Counted from the first letter of the stretch, positions 31,799 to 41,549 are shown. The stretch is DNA of 47,024 nucleotides from Xenophilus aerolatus (GCA_030418545.1 QAIB01000018.1:1-47024); one strand, 5' to 3'. The notes: generated by a model from the sequence alone, not told the origin. Program-made: numbers and translations.

Positions 31799-33484
31799 AT
31801 GACCGACCGCCCCTGGCTCAGCAGCTACCCGCCCGGCGTACCCGCCGACATCGATGCCGGCCAGTACGCGTCGCTGGTGGCGCTGATGGAGGAGAGCTTC
31901 AGGAAGTACGCCGACCGCACGGCCTACGCCTTCATGGGCAAGGACATCAGCTTCGGCGAGACCGATCGCCAGAGCCGCGCCTTCGCCGCCTACCTGCAGG
32001 GCCTGGGCCTCGCGAAGGGCGACCGCGTCGCGGTCATGATGCCCAACTGCCCGCAGTACCCGGTGGCCGTGGCGGCCATCCTGCGCGCCGGGCTGATCCT
32101 GGTGAACGTGAACCCGCTGTACACGGCGCGCGAACTGGAGCACCAGCTCAAGGACTCCGGCGCCAAGGCGATCGTCATCATGGAGAACTTCGCCACCACG
32201 CTGCAGCAGGCGATCGGGCACAACTCGGGACTGCAGGTCAAGCACGTGGTGCTGGCCGCGATGGGCGACCGGCTCGGCCTCATCAAGGGCGCGATCGTCA
32301 ACTACGTGCTGCGCAACGTGAAGAAGATGGTGCCGGCCTATTCGCTGCCCGGCGCGGTGCGCTTCAACGACGCGCTGTCGCAGGGCGCGAACCGCGAACT
32401 GAAGGCGCCGGCCATCGGCCCCGACGACGTGGCCGTGCTGCAGTACACCGGCGGCACCACCGGCGTGAGCAAGGGTGCCGTGCTCCTGCACCGCAACGTG
32501 ATCGCCAACGTGCTGCAGTCCGAGGCCTGGAACCAGCCCGTGATGGACCGCGTGCCGCAGGGCGAGCAGCCCACCAGCGTGTGCGCCCTGCCGCTGTATC
32601 ACATCTTCGCGTTCACGGTGGGCATGATGCTGTGCATGCGCACCGGCGGGAAGCTCATCCTCATTCCCAACCCGCGCGACCTGGCCGCCACGCTCAAGGA
32701 ACTGAGCAAGCACACCATCCACAGCTTCCCGGCCGTCAACACGCTGTTCAACGGCCTGGCGAACCACCCCGACTTCAACACCGTGGACTGGAGCCACCTG
32801 AAGATCTCGGTGGGCGGCGGCATGGCGGTGCAGGGCGCCGTGGCCAAGCTGTGGCTCGAGAAGACCGGCTGCCCGGTGTGCGAAGGTTACGGCCTGTCGG
32901 AAACCTCGCCCTCGGCGAGCTGCAACCCGACCACGAGCAAGGAATACACCGGCACCATCGGCGTGCCGCTGCCCAGCACGTACTTCAAGCTGCTCGACGA
33001 CGACGGCCACGAGGTGCCGCTGGGCGAGCGTGGCGAGATCGCCATCAAGGGCCCGCAAGTCATGGCCGGCTACTGGCAGCGCCCCGACGAGACCGCCAAG
33101 GTCATGACCGCCGACGGCTGGTTCAAGACCGGCGATGTCGGCACCGTCGACGAGCGCGGCTTCTTCAAGATCGTCGACCGCAAGAAGGACATGGTGCTGG
33201 TCAGCGGCTTCAACGTCTACCCGAACGAGGTCGAGGACGTGGTGGCCACGCTCGACGGGGTGCTGGAGTGCGCGGTGGTCGGCGTGCCCGACGAGAAGAC
33301 CGGCGAGGCCGTGAAGCTGGTCATCGTGAAGAAGAACCCCGAGCTGACCGAAGAGCAGGTCAAGGCCTTCTGCCGCGCCAACCTCACCGGCTACAAGCAG
33401 CCCAAGGTGATCGAGTTCCGCACCGAGATGCCCAAGACGCCCGTGGGCAAGATCCTGCGGCGCGAACTGCGCGACAAGAAGTAG
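31799..33484 (+). CDS. fadD: Long-chain fatty-acid-CoA ligase (FadD type)
   Basis: A 561-residue member of the ANL superfamily that activates fatty acids to acyl-CoA through an acyl-AMP. The P-loop-like motif LQYTGGTTGVSKGA, the A5 motif CEGYGLSETSP, GWFKTGDVGTVDERGFF, DRKKDMVLVSGFNVYPNEVE and the catalytic lysine in KTPVGKILRREL are all present. Length and motifs fit FadD closely. The start could be ATG 31784 (adding METEK) or ATG 31799; the latter begins at the usual family N-terminus (TDRPWLSSYPPGVP) and has GGAGA upstream. A strong terminator follows at 33513. Confidence 0.92.
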   Translation: MTDRPWLSSYPPGVPADIDAGQYASLVALMEESFRKYADRTAYAFMGKDISFGETDRQSRAFAAYLQGLGLAKGDRVAVMMPNCPQYPVAVAAILRAGLILVNVNPLYTARELEHQLKDSGAKAIVIMENFATTLQQAIGHNSGLQVKHVVLAAMGDRLGLIKGAIVNYVLRNVKKMVPAYSLPGAVRFNDALSQGANRELKAPAIGPDDVAVLQYTGGTTGVSKGAVLLHRNVIANVLQSEAWNQPVMDRVPQGEQPTSVCALPLYHIFAFTVGMMLCMRTGGKLILIPNPRDLAATLKELSKHTIHSFPAVNTLFNGLANHPDFNTVDWSHLKISVGGGMAVQGAVAKLWLEKTGCPVCEGYGLSETSPSASCNPTTSKEYTGTIGVPLPSTYFKLLDDDGHEVPLGERGEIAIKGPQVMAGYWQRPDETAKVMTADGWFKTGDVGTVDERGFFKIVDRKKDMVLVSGFNVYPNEVEDVVATLDGVLECAVVGVPDEKTGEAVKLVIVKKNPELTEEQVKAFCRANLTGYKQPKVIEFRTEMPKTPVGKILRRELRDKK

Positions 33485-33512
33485 CCTCGCAGTTGCGAGC
33501 CAAATCGGCCCG

Positions 33513-33549
33513 GAGCGCCCGCGCAGCTTGCGCGAGGCGCTCTTTTTTT
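33513..33549 (+). terminator. Rho-independent terminator after fadD
   Basis: GAGCGCC plus CGCGC pair with GCGCG plus GGCGCTC (12 base pairs with one bulged A) around an AGCTT loop, followed by seven T residues at 33543-33549. It is an almost ideal intrinsic terminator 29 nt after the stop. Confidence 0.9.
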
Positions 33550-33560
33550 CATAGCAGCGG
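33543..33560 (-). repeat. Fragment of the dispersed intergenic repeat, copy 7 (partial)
   Basis: On the minus strand, CCGCTGCTATGAAAAAAA resembles only the first block of the repeat (TTGCTATGAAA). The rest of the element is missing or replaced by the terminator stem. It could be coincidence. Confidence 0.35.
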
Positions 33561-33611
33561 CGATCCGTGGCACAGTCGCCCGGTTGTCCCGCCCACGAAA
33601 GAAGACACGAG

Positions 33612-35966
33612 ATGAACGCTGCAGCAAGCTCCCCCGTGGCCGGTGCCGGCCGTTTCGGCAGCGGCCAGGCCGTGCGCCGGCTCGAAGACGACGCCCTGCT
33701 CGCGGGCACCGGCCGCTACACCGACGACGTGCGGCCCGAGGGGCAGGCGCAGCTCGCGTTCCAGCGCTCGCCCTATCCGCATGCGCGCATCGTCTCGGTC
33801 GACGCCGACGGCGCGCGCGGCATGCCGGGCGTGCTGGCGGTCTACACCGGGGCCGACCTGGCGGCGGCGGGCGTGAAGCCGATCCCCGGCGTGGCCGGCT
33901 TCAAGCGCGCCGACGGCAGCGACGGCGCGACGGCGCCGCGCCGCGTGCTGGCGCACGAGCGCGTGCGCTTCGTCGGCGAGCCCGTGGTGGCCGTGGTGGC
34001 GCAGACGCTGCAGCAGGCACGCGACGCAGCCGAGGCCGTGATGGTCGAGTATGAGGAGCTGCCGATGGTGGTGGCCATCGCCGATGCCATCGCGCCCGGC
34101 GCGCCGGTGCTGTGCGATGCCGCGCCCGACAACATCTCGGCCGAGATGCGCCACGGCAACGCCGAAGCGGCTGCGGCGGCCTTCGCGCAGGCGGCCCACG
34201 TGGTGAAGCTCGCCGTCACCAACCAGCGGGTGGCGGCGGTGACGATCGAGCCGCGCGCGGTGCTGGGCGAGTTCGACCCGGCGGCACGCGGCGGCCAGGG
34301 CCGCCTCACACTGCGCATGAGCACGCAGATGCCTTCCGGCGTGCGCAACACGCTGTGCGACGCGGTGCTGGGCATCCCGCGCGACGAGGTGCGCGTGGTG
34401 GTGGGCGACGTGGGCGGCGGCTTCGGCATGAAGACGGGCATCTACCCCGAGGACGCGGCCGTGGCCTTCGCGGCGCGTGCGCTGAAGCGGCCGGTGAAGT
34501 GGATCGCCGAGCGCAGCGAGGAATTCCTCGCCACCACGCATGGCCGCGACATCGAGGCGCAGGCCGAGCTCGCGCTGGCGGCCGATGGCAAGGTCCTCGC
34601 GCTGCGCATCCGCACGCACGCCAACGTGGGCGCCTACGCCACGGGCACCAGCGTCGCGATCCAGCTGCTGATCGGCCCCTGGGTGCAGACCAGCGTGTAC
34701 GACATCCCGGTCATCGACTTCCATTTCAAGGCGGTGATGACCAACACCGCGCCCACCGGCGCCTACCGCGGCGCCGGCCGGCCCGAGGCCATCTACACGA
34801 TGGAGCGGCTGATGGACGAGGCCGCGCGCCAGACCGGCATCGACCGCCTCGCGCTGCGCCGGCGCAACTTCATCCGCCCGGAGCAGATGCCCTACAAGAA
34901 CCCGATGGGCCAGGTCTACGACACCGGCGCCTTCGAGAAGGTGATGGACCAGGGCCTGCAGCTGGCCGACTGGTCGGGCTTCGAGGCGCGGGCGAAGGCG
35001 TCGCAGGCGCGCGGCAAGTGGCGTGGCCTGGGCATCGCGACCTTTCTCGAATGGACCGGCGGCAACGTGTTCGAGGAACGCGTGACGGTGGACGTGAAGG
35101 CCGACGGCATCATCGAGGTCTTCTCCGCCGTCAACGCCATGGGCCAGGGCATCGCGACCACGCTGGCACAACTGGTGGTCGATGCCTTCGGCGTGCCGAT
35201 CGAGCAGGTGCGCGTGGTGCTGGGCGACACCGACCGCGGTGACGGCTTCGGCAGTGCGGGCTCGCGTTCACTCTTCACCGGCGGCTCGGCCATGCGCATC
35301 GGCGCGCAGCGCACCATCGACAAGGGCAAGGAACTCGCCGCGCAGGAACTCGAGGCCGCCGCCGCCGACATCGACTACGCGCAGGGCCGCTTCACCGTGA
35401 AGGGCACCGACCTGGGCATCGACCTCTTCGCGCTGGCCGGCAAGCAGAGCGAGCAACGCATCTTCGTGGACTCCACCAGCACCGTGGACGGCCCGACCTG
35501 GCCCAACGGCTGCCACATCAGCGAGGTCGAGCTCGACCCGCTCACGGGCGATGTGGCCGTGGTGGCCTACGCCTCGGTCAACGATGTGGGCCGCGTGGTC
35601 AACCCGATGATCGTGCGCGGCCAGCTCGACGGCGGCGCGGTGCAGGGCATCGGCCAGGCGCTGCTCGAGCAGGTGGTGTACGACCGCGAGACCGGCCAGC
35701 CCGTCACCGGCAGCCTGATGGACTATGCGCTGCCCGTGGCCGGCACCGCGCCCGACTTCAAGACCGAGATGGACGAGTCCACGCCCTGCAAGAACAACCC
35801 GCTGGGCGTGAAGGGCGTGGGCGAGCTGGGCACCATCGGCGCCACGCCCTCGGTGGTCAACGCGGTGGCCGACGCGCTGGCCCGCAACGGCCGCGGCGCC
35901 GTCTCGCCCCAGCTGCAGATGCCGCTCACGCCCACGCGCGTGTGGCAGGCCTTGCAGGCCGCCTGA
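33612..35966 (+). CDS. Xanthine dehydrogenase-family molybdopterin-binding large subunit (CoxL-like, form II)
   Basis: A 784-residue aldehyde oxidase/CO-dehydrogenase large-subunit homologue. The N-terminal a/b-hammerhead (FGSGQAVRRLEDDALLAGTGRYTDD) and the Moco-binding domains (VGDVGGGFGMKTGIYPED, TGAYRGAGRPEAIYTMERL, FGSAGSRSLFTGG) are present. GVKGVGELGTIG near the C-terminus carries the conserved catalytic Glu. AYRGAGR in place of the AYxCSFR loop argues against true CO dehydrogenase. Such subunits normally work with a 2Fe-2S small subunit and an FAD subunit; neither is adjacent, as both neighbours are acyl-CoA ligases. The substrate is unknown. ATG 33612 has GAAGACACGAG upstream as a weak ribosome-binding site. 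Confidence 0.92.
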   Translation: MNAAASSPVAGAGRFGSGQAVRRLEDDALLAGTGRYTDDVRPEGQAQLAFQRSPYPHARIVSVDADGARGMPGVLAVYTGADLAAAGVKPIPGVAGFKRADGSDGATAPRRVLAHERVRFVGEPVVAVVAQTLQQARDAAEAVMVEYEELPMVVAIADAIAPGAPVLCDAAPDNISAEMRHGNAEAAAAAFAQAAHVVKLAVTNQRVAAVTIEPRAVLGEFDPAARGGQGRLTLRMSTQMPSGVRNTLCDAVLGIPRDEVRVVVGDVGGGFGMKTGIYPEDAAVAFAARALKRPVKWIAERSEEFLATTHGRDIEAQAELALAADGKVLALRIRTHANVGAYATGTSVAIQLLIGPWVQTSVYDIPVIDFHFKAVMTNTAPTGAYRGAGRPEAIYTMERLMDEAARQTGIDRLALRRRNFIRPEQMPYKNPMGQVYDTGAFEKVMDQGLQLADWSGFEARAKASQARGKWRGLGIATFLEWTGGNVFEERVTVDVKADGIIEVFSAVNAMGQGIATTLAQLVVDAFGVPIEQVRVVLGDTDRGDGFGSAGSRSLFTGGSAMRIGAQRTIDKGKELAAQELEAAAADIDYAQGRFTVKGTDLGIDLFALAGKQSEQRIFVDSTSTVDGPTWPNGCHISEVELDPLTGDVAVVAYASVNDVGRVVNPMIVRGQLDGGAVQGIGQALLEQVVYDRETGQPVTGSLMDYALPVAGTAPDFKTEMDESTPCKNNPLGVKGVGELGTIGATPSVVNAVADALARNGRGAVSPQLQMPLTPTRVWQALQAA

Positions 35967-35978
35967 GCGGCTTCCGAG

Positions 35979-36035
35979 CTGAATGGGCCTGCAGCGCCCG
36001 TCCGGCGGGCGCTGGCAGCTATCGAATCGATAGCG
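35979..36035 (-). repeat. Dispersed intergenic repeat, copy 8
   Basis: On the minus strand it reads GTCGCTATCGATTCGATAGC, then TGCCA, then GCGCCCG-ccgga-CGGGCGC, then TGCAGGCCCATTCAGC. The central 7-bp palindrome is perfect, and the GCTATCG/CGATAGC block is itself palindromic. It begins 12 nt after the molybdenum-hydroxylase stop. Confidence 0.8.
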
Positions 36036-36139
36036 ACGCCGTGACCTAGGTGTCGCCCGCGCGTCAACGGCCCGGGTGAGCCCCGAGCCGCGCGCACGCC
36101 CTGGCCCGCCAGAATGCGCGAGGCGCTCCACGCGCAAGA

Positions 36140-36177
36140 CCCGCCTCGTGCAAGCAGGCGGGCCGCCTGCCCTTTTC
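36140..36177. other. GC-rich hairpins upstream of the second acyl-CoA ligase
   Basis: CCCGCCT (36140-36146) pairs with AGGCGGG (36156-36162). Alternatively GCAGGC (36154-36159) pairs with GCCTGC (36165-36170). These mutually exclusive stems are followed by CCTTTTCCC. They may form a weak terminator for the preceding gene or a leader structure. Confidence 0.35.
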
Positions 36178-36200
36178 CCTGATCGAACGGAGACCCACCC

Positions 36201-37919
36201 ATGGCCGACGCTGTCCGCGCCCACCCCTGGACCGACCACTACCCGCCCGGCATGCGCTGGGACTGCGAGCTGGCACTGAAGCCCGTCACGCGCTTCCTCG
36301 ACGACGCGGTGGCACGCTGGCCCGAGCGCACGGCGATCGAGTTCATGGACCGCGCCATCAGCTACCGCGAGCTGGCCCAGCTGGCCGATCGCGCCGCCGC
36401 GGGCCTGCGCAAGCTGGGCGTGCAGCCGGGCGTGCACGTGGGCCTGTTCCTGCCCAACTCGCCGCACTACGTGATCGCGTTCTTCGGCGTGCTCAAGGCC
36501 GGCGGCGTGGTGGTCAACTACTCGCCGCTCGATGCCGAACGCGTGCTCGCGCACAAGATCGAGGACAGCCGCACCGACGTGCTGGTCACGCTCGACCTCG
36601 CCGCGCTCTATCCGCAGATGGCCCGCATGCTGGGCAGCACGCGACTGAAGACGCTGGTCGTCGGCGACCTGGCCGAGTTCAGCGGCGCACCCGGCCCGGT
36701 GCGCGCGCAGCTCGAGGCCGCGAAGATGGTCGCGCCCGTGGCCGACGACGCGCAGCACCTGCGCTTTGCGGCACTGCTCGACAACGACGGCGGCATGACG
36801 CCGCACGAGGTGAAGGACCTGCAGGACATCGTGGTGCTGCAGTACACCGGCGGCACCACCGGCCTGCCCAAGGGCGCGATGCTCACGCACCGCAACCTGG
36901 CGGCGGCCAGCGCGCAGTACTTCGAATCGACCCGCGGCGAACCCACGCCCATCCTGGCCGAGGGCAGCGAGCGATTCCTGGTCGTGCTGCCGCTCTTTCA
37001 CATCTACGCGCTCAGCGCGGTGATGCTGCTGGGCCTGCGCCTGGGCGCCACGCTGGTGCTGCACACCAAGTTCGACGTCGAGGCAGTGCTCAAGGAGATC
37101 GCCGGCAGCCGCATCAGCGCCTTCTGCGGCGTGCCGACGATGTACACCGGCATGCTGATGCACCCCAGGGCGCGCGAGACCGACCTGAGCTCGCTGCGCT
37201 TCTGCGGTTCCGGCGGCGCACCGCTGCCGGTGGAGATCGAGCAGCGCTTCTTCGAGCTCTCGGGCTGCCACCTCAACGAGGGCTGGGGCATGACCGAGAC
37301 CTCGCCCTCCGGCACCTTCACGCCGGCGCGTGAGCCCAAGCGCCGGGCCGGCTCGTGCGGCATGCCCTTGCCCAACGTCGACATCAAGCTGCTGGCCCTC
37401 GACGGCTCCGGCCGCGAGGTCGGCCCGGGCGAGCCCGGCGAGCTGTGCATCCAGGGCCCGAACGTCATGAAGGGCTACTGGAACAACCCCAAGGCCACGG
37501 CCGAGGCGTTCACCGAAGACGGCTTCTTCAAGAGTGGCGACGTGGCGAAGTTCGACGCCGACGGCTACCTCTACATCGTCGACCGCACCAAGGACATGCT
37601 GCTGTGCGGTGGCTTCAACGTCTACCCGCGCGTGCTCGAGGAGGCGATCTACGAACACCCGGCCGTGGCCGAGGTGTGCGTCATCGGCATCCCCGACGCC
37701 TACCGCGGCCAGTCGCCCAAGGCCTTCGTCGTGCTCAAGCCCGGCGCCGAGCCTTTCGGCATCGACGCGCTGCAGGCCTTCCTCAAGGGCAGGCTCGGCA
37801 AGCACGAGATGGTGCAGGAACTGGAGATCCGCGCCGAGCTGCCCAAGACGCCGGTGGGCAAGCTGTCGAAGAAGGACCTCGTCGAGCAGGAAGAGCAGAG
37901 GCGCGCCGCCGCGGCCTGA
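36201..37919 (+). CDS. Acyl-CoA synthetase, long-chain / dicarboxylate-CoA ligase type
   Basis: A 572-residue ANL-superfamily ligase. Motifs are LQYTGGTTGLPKGAMLTHRNL, LNEGWGMTETSPSGTF, DGFFKSGDVAKFDADGYLY, DRTKDMLLCGGFNVYPRVLE and the C-terminal catalytic lysine in KTPVGKLSKKDL. The N-terminus (HPWTDHYPPGMRWDCEL) resembles proteins annotated in Comamonadaceae as dicarboxylate-CoA (pimeloyl-type) ligase, but the acyl substrate cannot be assigned from sequence. It is only moderately similar to the ligase at 31799 and is not a recent duplicate. ATG 36201 has GAACGGAGAC about 10 bases upstream. Its stop lies in a run of imperfect 10-bp repeats. Confidence 0.9.
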   Translation: MADAVRAHPWTDHYPPGMRWDCELALKPVTRFLDDAVARWPERTAIEFMDRAISYRELAQLADRAAAGLRKLGVQPGVHVGLFLPNSPHYVIAFFGVLKAGGVVVNYSPLDAERVLAHKIEDSRTDVLVTLDLAALYPQMARMLGSTRLKTLVVGDLAEFSGAPGPVRAQLEAAKMVAPVADDAQHLRFAALLDNDGGMTPHEVKDLQDIVVLQYTGGTTGLPKGAMLTHRNLAAASAQYFESTRGEPTPILAEGSERFLVVLPLFHIYALSAVMLLGLRLGATLVLHTKFDVEAVLKEIAGSRISAFCGVPTMYTGMLMHPRARETDLSSLRFCGSGGAPLPVEIEQRFFELSGCHLNEGWGMTETSPSGTFTPAREPKRRAGSCGMPLPNVDIKLLALDGSGREVGPGEPGELCIQGPNVMKGYWNNPKATAEAFTEDGFFKSGDVAKFDADGYLYIVDRTKDMLLCGGFNVYPRVLEEAIYEHPAVAEVCVIGIPDAYRGQSPKAFVVLKPGAEPFGIDALQAFLKGRLGKHEMVQELEIRAELPKTPVGKLSKKDLVEQEEQRRAAAA

Positions 37920-37940
37920 CCGGGCCTGACCGGGCCTGAC
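37911..37940 (+). repeat. Three tandem decamers (CGGGCCTGAC type) across the ligase stop codon
   Basis: The units are GCGGCCTGAC, CGGGCCTGAC and CGGGCCTGAC. The first contains the ligase TGA stop, so the repeats look like local slippage duplications of the 3' end. Confidence 0.7.
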
Positions 37941-37964
37941 GCGGCGCCGCGCGGCACTGCTGCG

Positions 37965-37970
37965 GACAAT
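37965..37970 (+). promoter_or_regulatory. -10-like hexamer 6 nt before mtnN start (leaderless candidate)
   Basis: GACAAT is followed by six bases and ATG 37977. If functional it would start transcription at the initiation codon. No -35 was recognised. Confidence 0.3.
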
Positions 37971-37976
37971 GGGCGC

Positions 37977-38774
37977 ATGCACGCCCCCGCCCTCCCTGCC
38001 GCACCCATCGCCCTCGTCGGCGCCCTGCACGAAGAACTCGCCGCCGTGCTCGAGGCCATGCCCGACGAGCAGCCGGTGCGCGTGGCGGGCCGCGAGTTCT
38101 GGCAGGGCCATCTCGAGGGCCGGCCGGTGGTGGCGGTGCTCTCGCGCATCGGCAAGGTGGCCGCGGCGACGACCGCTGCGGTCCTGCTGGAGCGCTTCGG
38201 CGTGCAGGCGGTGCTGTTCACCGGCGTGGCCGGCGGCCTGGCCCCTGGCGTGGCGGTCGGCGACGTGGTGGTGGCGACCGAGCTGCTGCAGCACGACATG
38301 GACGCGTCGCCGCTCTTCCCGCGTCACGAGGTGCCGTTGTACGGACGGGCCCGCTTTCCGGCCGACGCGGGCTGGGGCGCGGCCCTCGCGGAGGCGGCAT
38401 CGCAGGTCCTGGCCGATCCGGCCGCGCTGGTGGGCGGCGCGGCCGTGGACGAGTTCGCGCTGCACCGCCCGCGCGTGCACCGCGGCCTGATCGTGAGCGG
38501 CGACCGCTTCGTCGCGACCGCGGCCGAAAGCGATGCCCTGCGCGCCGCCCTGCCCGATGCACTGGCGGTGGAGATGGAAGGCGCCGCCATGGCGCAGGTC
38601 TGCCACGACTGGGGCGTGCCCTTCGCGGCGGTGCGCACCATCTCCGACCGCGCCGACGACGCGGCGCACACCGACTTCACCCGCTTCGTGGCCGAGGTGG
38701 CGCGCCGCTACAGCGCCGCGGTGCTCCGGCGCGCCCTGCAGGCGGCACCAGACGCGCCGGCGGTTCACCGCTGA
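37977..38774 (+). CDS. mtnN: 5'-methylthioadenosine/S-adenosylhomocysteine nucleosidase
   Basis: A 265-residue PNP/UDP-phosphorylase-fold enzyme. IALVGALHEELAAVLEAM gives the N-terminal catalytic Glu. FTGVAGGLAPGVAVGDVVVA is the phosphorylase-family loop. VEMEGAAMAQV contains the ribose-binding Met-Glu, and VRTISDRADDAA contains the purine-binding Asp. It cleaves methylthioadenosine and S-adenosylhomocysteine to adenine and the thio-sugar, feeding methionine salvage and, with LuxS, AI-2 formation. It is somewhat longer than E. coli Pfs because of an extended middle and tail. There is no Shine-Dalgarno before ATG 37977; a -10-like GACAAT lies six bases upstream. Confidence 0.93.
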   Translation: MHAPALPAAPIALVGALHEELAAVLEAMPDEQPVRVAGREFWQGHLEGRPVVAVLSRIGKVAAATTAAVLLERFGVQAVLFTGVAGGLAPGVAVGDVVVATELLQHDMDASPLFPRHEVPLYGRARFPADAGWGAALAEAASQVLADPAALVGGAAVDEFALHRPRVHRGLIVSGDRFVATAAESDALRAALPDALAVEMEGAAMAQVCHDWGVPFAAVRTISDRADDAAHTDFTRFVAEVARRYSAAVLRRALQAAPDAPAVHR

Positions 38775-38793
38775 GGGCGGAAAGTACCTTCGC

Positions 38794-38851
38794 CTGGCAG
38801 CCGGCTCCTACACGGCGTGCGCTTTCGTCCGGCTGCGCGACTGCCTGCCAG
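38794..38851. repeat. Interrupted inverted repeat downstream of mtnN
   Basis: Outer arms CTGGCAG (38794-38800) and CTGCCAG (38845-38851), and inner arms GCAGCCGG (38797-38804) and CCGGCTGC (38829-38836), give two alternative or partly combined stems. No T-run follows, so it is not a standard terminator. Confidence 0.4.
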
Positions 38852-38970
38852 CCGCTAGGGTCGATGACTCAGGGAGTTAGCGGCGCCATCCATTCCGACA
38901 CCGGCTGCACCGCCACGAGCGGGAGCGCCGGGCCGCCGTGCCTGTCCTCGCTTTCCAAGGATCCCGGTCG

Positions 38971-39849
38971 ATGCTTCCCCTTTCCTTCCGTCCCGCCGCA
39001 CGCGGCTGGCCGCTGGCCGCCGTCGTGGCCGCCGCCGCACTCCCCCTGTCTTCGCTCGCCCAGTCGACGACCGACGCGCCGATGCCCACCACCATGTCAC
39101 CGGCGCTGGACCGCTTCAGCATTTCCGTCGGCGCCTTCAGCGCCAAACCCGAGATCAATGCCGCCGTCGGCAACCGCTTCGGCTCGCTCGATTCCGGCCA
39201 GATCGACGGCGAGCGCAAGACCATGCCGCGCATCAGCGGCGAGTTCCTTCTGGGGGCCAACCACGGCATCTCCTTCGACGCCTTCCGCTACAGCCAGGGC
39301 TACGCCAATTCGTACAGCGGCGTCTACAACACCGGCCCCTTCAGCGCCGGCATCACGACGGGCGTGAACCTGGATTTCGACCTCGACGTCGCGCGGCTGG
39401 GCTACCGCTACTGGTTCGGCAGCGGCAACACGGTCTTCGGGCTGGGTGCGGGGCTGGGCTACTACCGCGTGAGCCTGGACACGAACGCCTACGGCGCCGC
39501 CAGTGCGGGTCTCGCGGGCCTGGGCTTCGCGGGCTACAACGGCACCTTCAGCCGGCGCGACAGCGACGACGCCGTGGCGCCGATGCTGGAAGTGGGCGTG
39601 CGGCATGCGATCACGCCGGACCTGCGCCTCTTCTTCGACGGCTCGGGCATCCACAAGGGCGGCGGCAGCGGCGTGCGCGGCAGCATCTACAACGCCTCCG
39701 CCGGCGTCGAGTGGTTCCCGGTGCGCAACATCGGCGTGTCGCTGGCCTACGCCGTGACCGACGTCGACCTCAAGCGCGGCGATGCCGGCGTGCAGCGGCT
39801 GCGGCTGAAGTTCCAGGGCCCGGTGCTGGCCGTGAAAGGCCGCTTCTGA
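38971..39849 (+). CDS. Outer-membrane beta-barrel-like protein
   Basis: A 292-residue exported protein. The signal peptide runs to about residue 31 (PLAAVVAAAALPLSSLAQS). The mature part alternates hydrophobic and polar residues with many Gly, Tyr and Phe: FLLGANHGISFDAFRYSQG, LGYRYWFGSGNTVFGLGAGLG, YNASAGVEWFPVRNIGVSLAYAV. It ends in ...VLAVKGRF with a C-terminal Phe, the usual outer-membrane sorting signal. I recognise no specific porin or OmpW family. ATG 38971 was preferred over 38938 because it starts the signal peptide directly and has AAGGA at 38958-38962. Confidence 0.8.
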   Translation: MLPLSFRPAARGWPLAAVVAAAALPLSSLAQSTTDAPMPTTMSPALDRFSISVGAFSAKPEINAAVGNRFGSLDSGQIDGERKTMPRISGEFLLGANHGISFDAFRYSQGYANSYSGVYNTGPFSAGITTGVNLDFDLDVARLGYRYWFGSGNTVFGLGAGLGYYRVSLDTNAYGAASAGLAGLGFAGYNGTFSRRDSDDAVAPMLEVGVRHAITPDLRLFFDGSGIHKGGGSGVRGSIYNASAGVEWFPVRNIGVSLAYAVTDVDLKRGDAGVQRLRLKFQGPVLAVKGRF

Positions 39850-39876
39850 CGACCCCGCCGGGAGACGGCCGGGAGC

Positions 39877-40446
39877 TCACCCCCCGGCCGATCCCGGCTC
39901 GCCCTTGAAAGGGCCGACGAGCTCGGGCGTGATCCATCCGGCGTAGAAACGGCCGGGCTGCGGCTGCACGCGCACGCCGTCGATCCGGCAATCGAGCTCG
40001 TGCGGATAGAAGGCCACGTGGTCGCGCAGCGCGGCATAGGTGGGCGTCGGGTCCGGGTAGTACCAGGCGGCGGCCTCGAAGCGGCGCGCGCCCGCCACGA
40101 CCGTCAGGTAGCGCGCCTCGCCCTTCCATTCGCAATGCGAGCGCCCCGGCGCGGCAATGAGCGCATCGGCCCGCACGTCGGCGCGCGGCAGGTAGAAGGT
40201 CGGCGGGCTCGCGGTCTCCAGGAGCCGCAACGCATTGGCGGTCCGCGCGATCTCCACATCGCCGCTGCGCACGACGATCTCGCGCCGGTCGTGCTCGATG
40301 CGCGGCGGGCGGGGATAGTCCCAGACCGACTCCTGACCGGGACCCGGCGCCTGCGCGAAGGGCGGGCGCGCATCGCCCACGTGGCGCCACTGCGCGCGGG
40401 CCCGCTGCAGGCGGGCGCGCTCCTCGGGATCGTCGCGGTCCATCAT
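39877..40446 (-). CDS. DUF427 domain protein
   Basis: A 189-residue protein. Residues from about 45 on fit the DUF427 family: RREIVVRSGDVEIARTANALRLLET, FYLPRADVRADAL, SHCEWKGEARYLTVV, AAWYYPDPTPTYAALRDHVAFY. The biochemical role of the family is not established. The start is ATG 40446 or the adjacent ATG 40443; GGGAAG lies immediately upstream, which slightly favours 40443. It lies 28 nt downstream of the LLM oxidoreductase gene on the same strand and is probably co-transcribed. It is convergent with the outer-membrane protein gene. Confidence 0.85.
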   Translation of the reverse strand: MMDRDDPEERARLQRARAQWRHVGDARPPFAQAPGPGQESVWDYPRPPRIEHDRREIVVRSGDVEIARTANALRLLETASPPTFYLPRADVRADALIAAPGRSHCEWKGEARYLTVVAGARRFEAAAWYYPDPTPTYAALRDHVAFYPHELDCRIDGVRVQPQPGRFYAGWITPELVGPFKGEPGSAGG

Positions 40447-40474
40447 CTTCCCGCGCCTGCGTCGCAGCCCCTCC

Positions 40475-41482
<1,008 letters not shown>

Positions 41483-41549
41483 CGGCGGATGATCGCGCCA
41501 ACGCAGCGCCCCTGCCGCGGCAGGGGCATGCCGCCGGCGCCGTCGGCGA

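Noticed and set aside
33567-33612. Upstream ATG extending the molybdenum-hydroxylase subunit by 15 residues
   Set aside because: The extension (MAQSPGCPAHERRHE) is not family-like, and ATG 33612 has the better-placed purine-rich sequence.
35268-38768. A 1,166-codon minus-strand open frame opposite the molybdenum hydroxylase, acyl-CoA ligase and mtnN genes
   Set aside because: It spans three well-supported plus-strand genes and is rich in His, Val, Gly and Arg without any family motif, as expected of a shadow frame in G+C-rich DNA.
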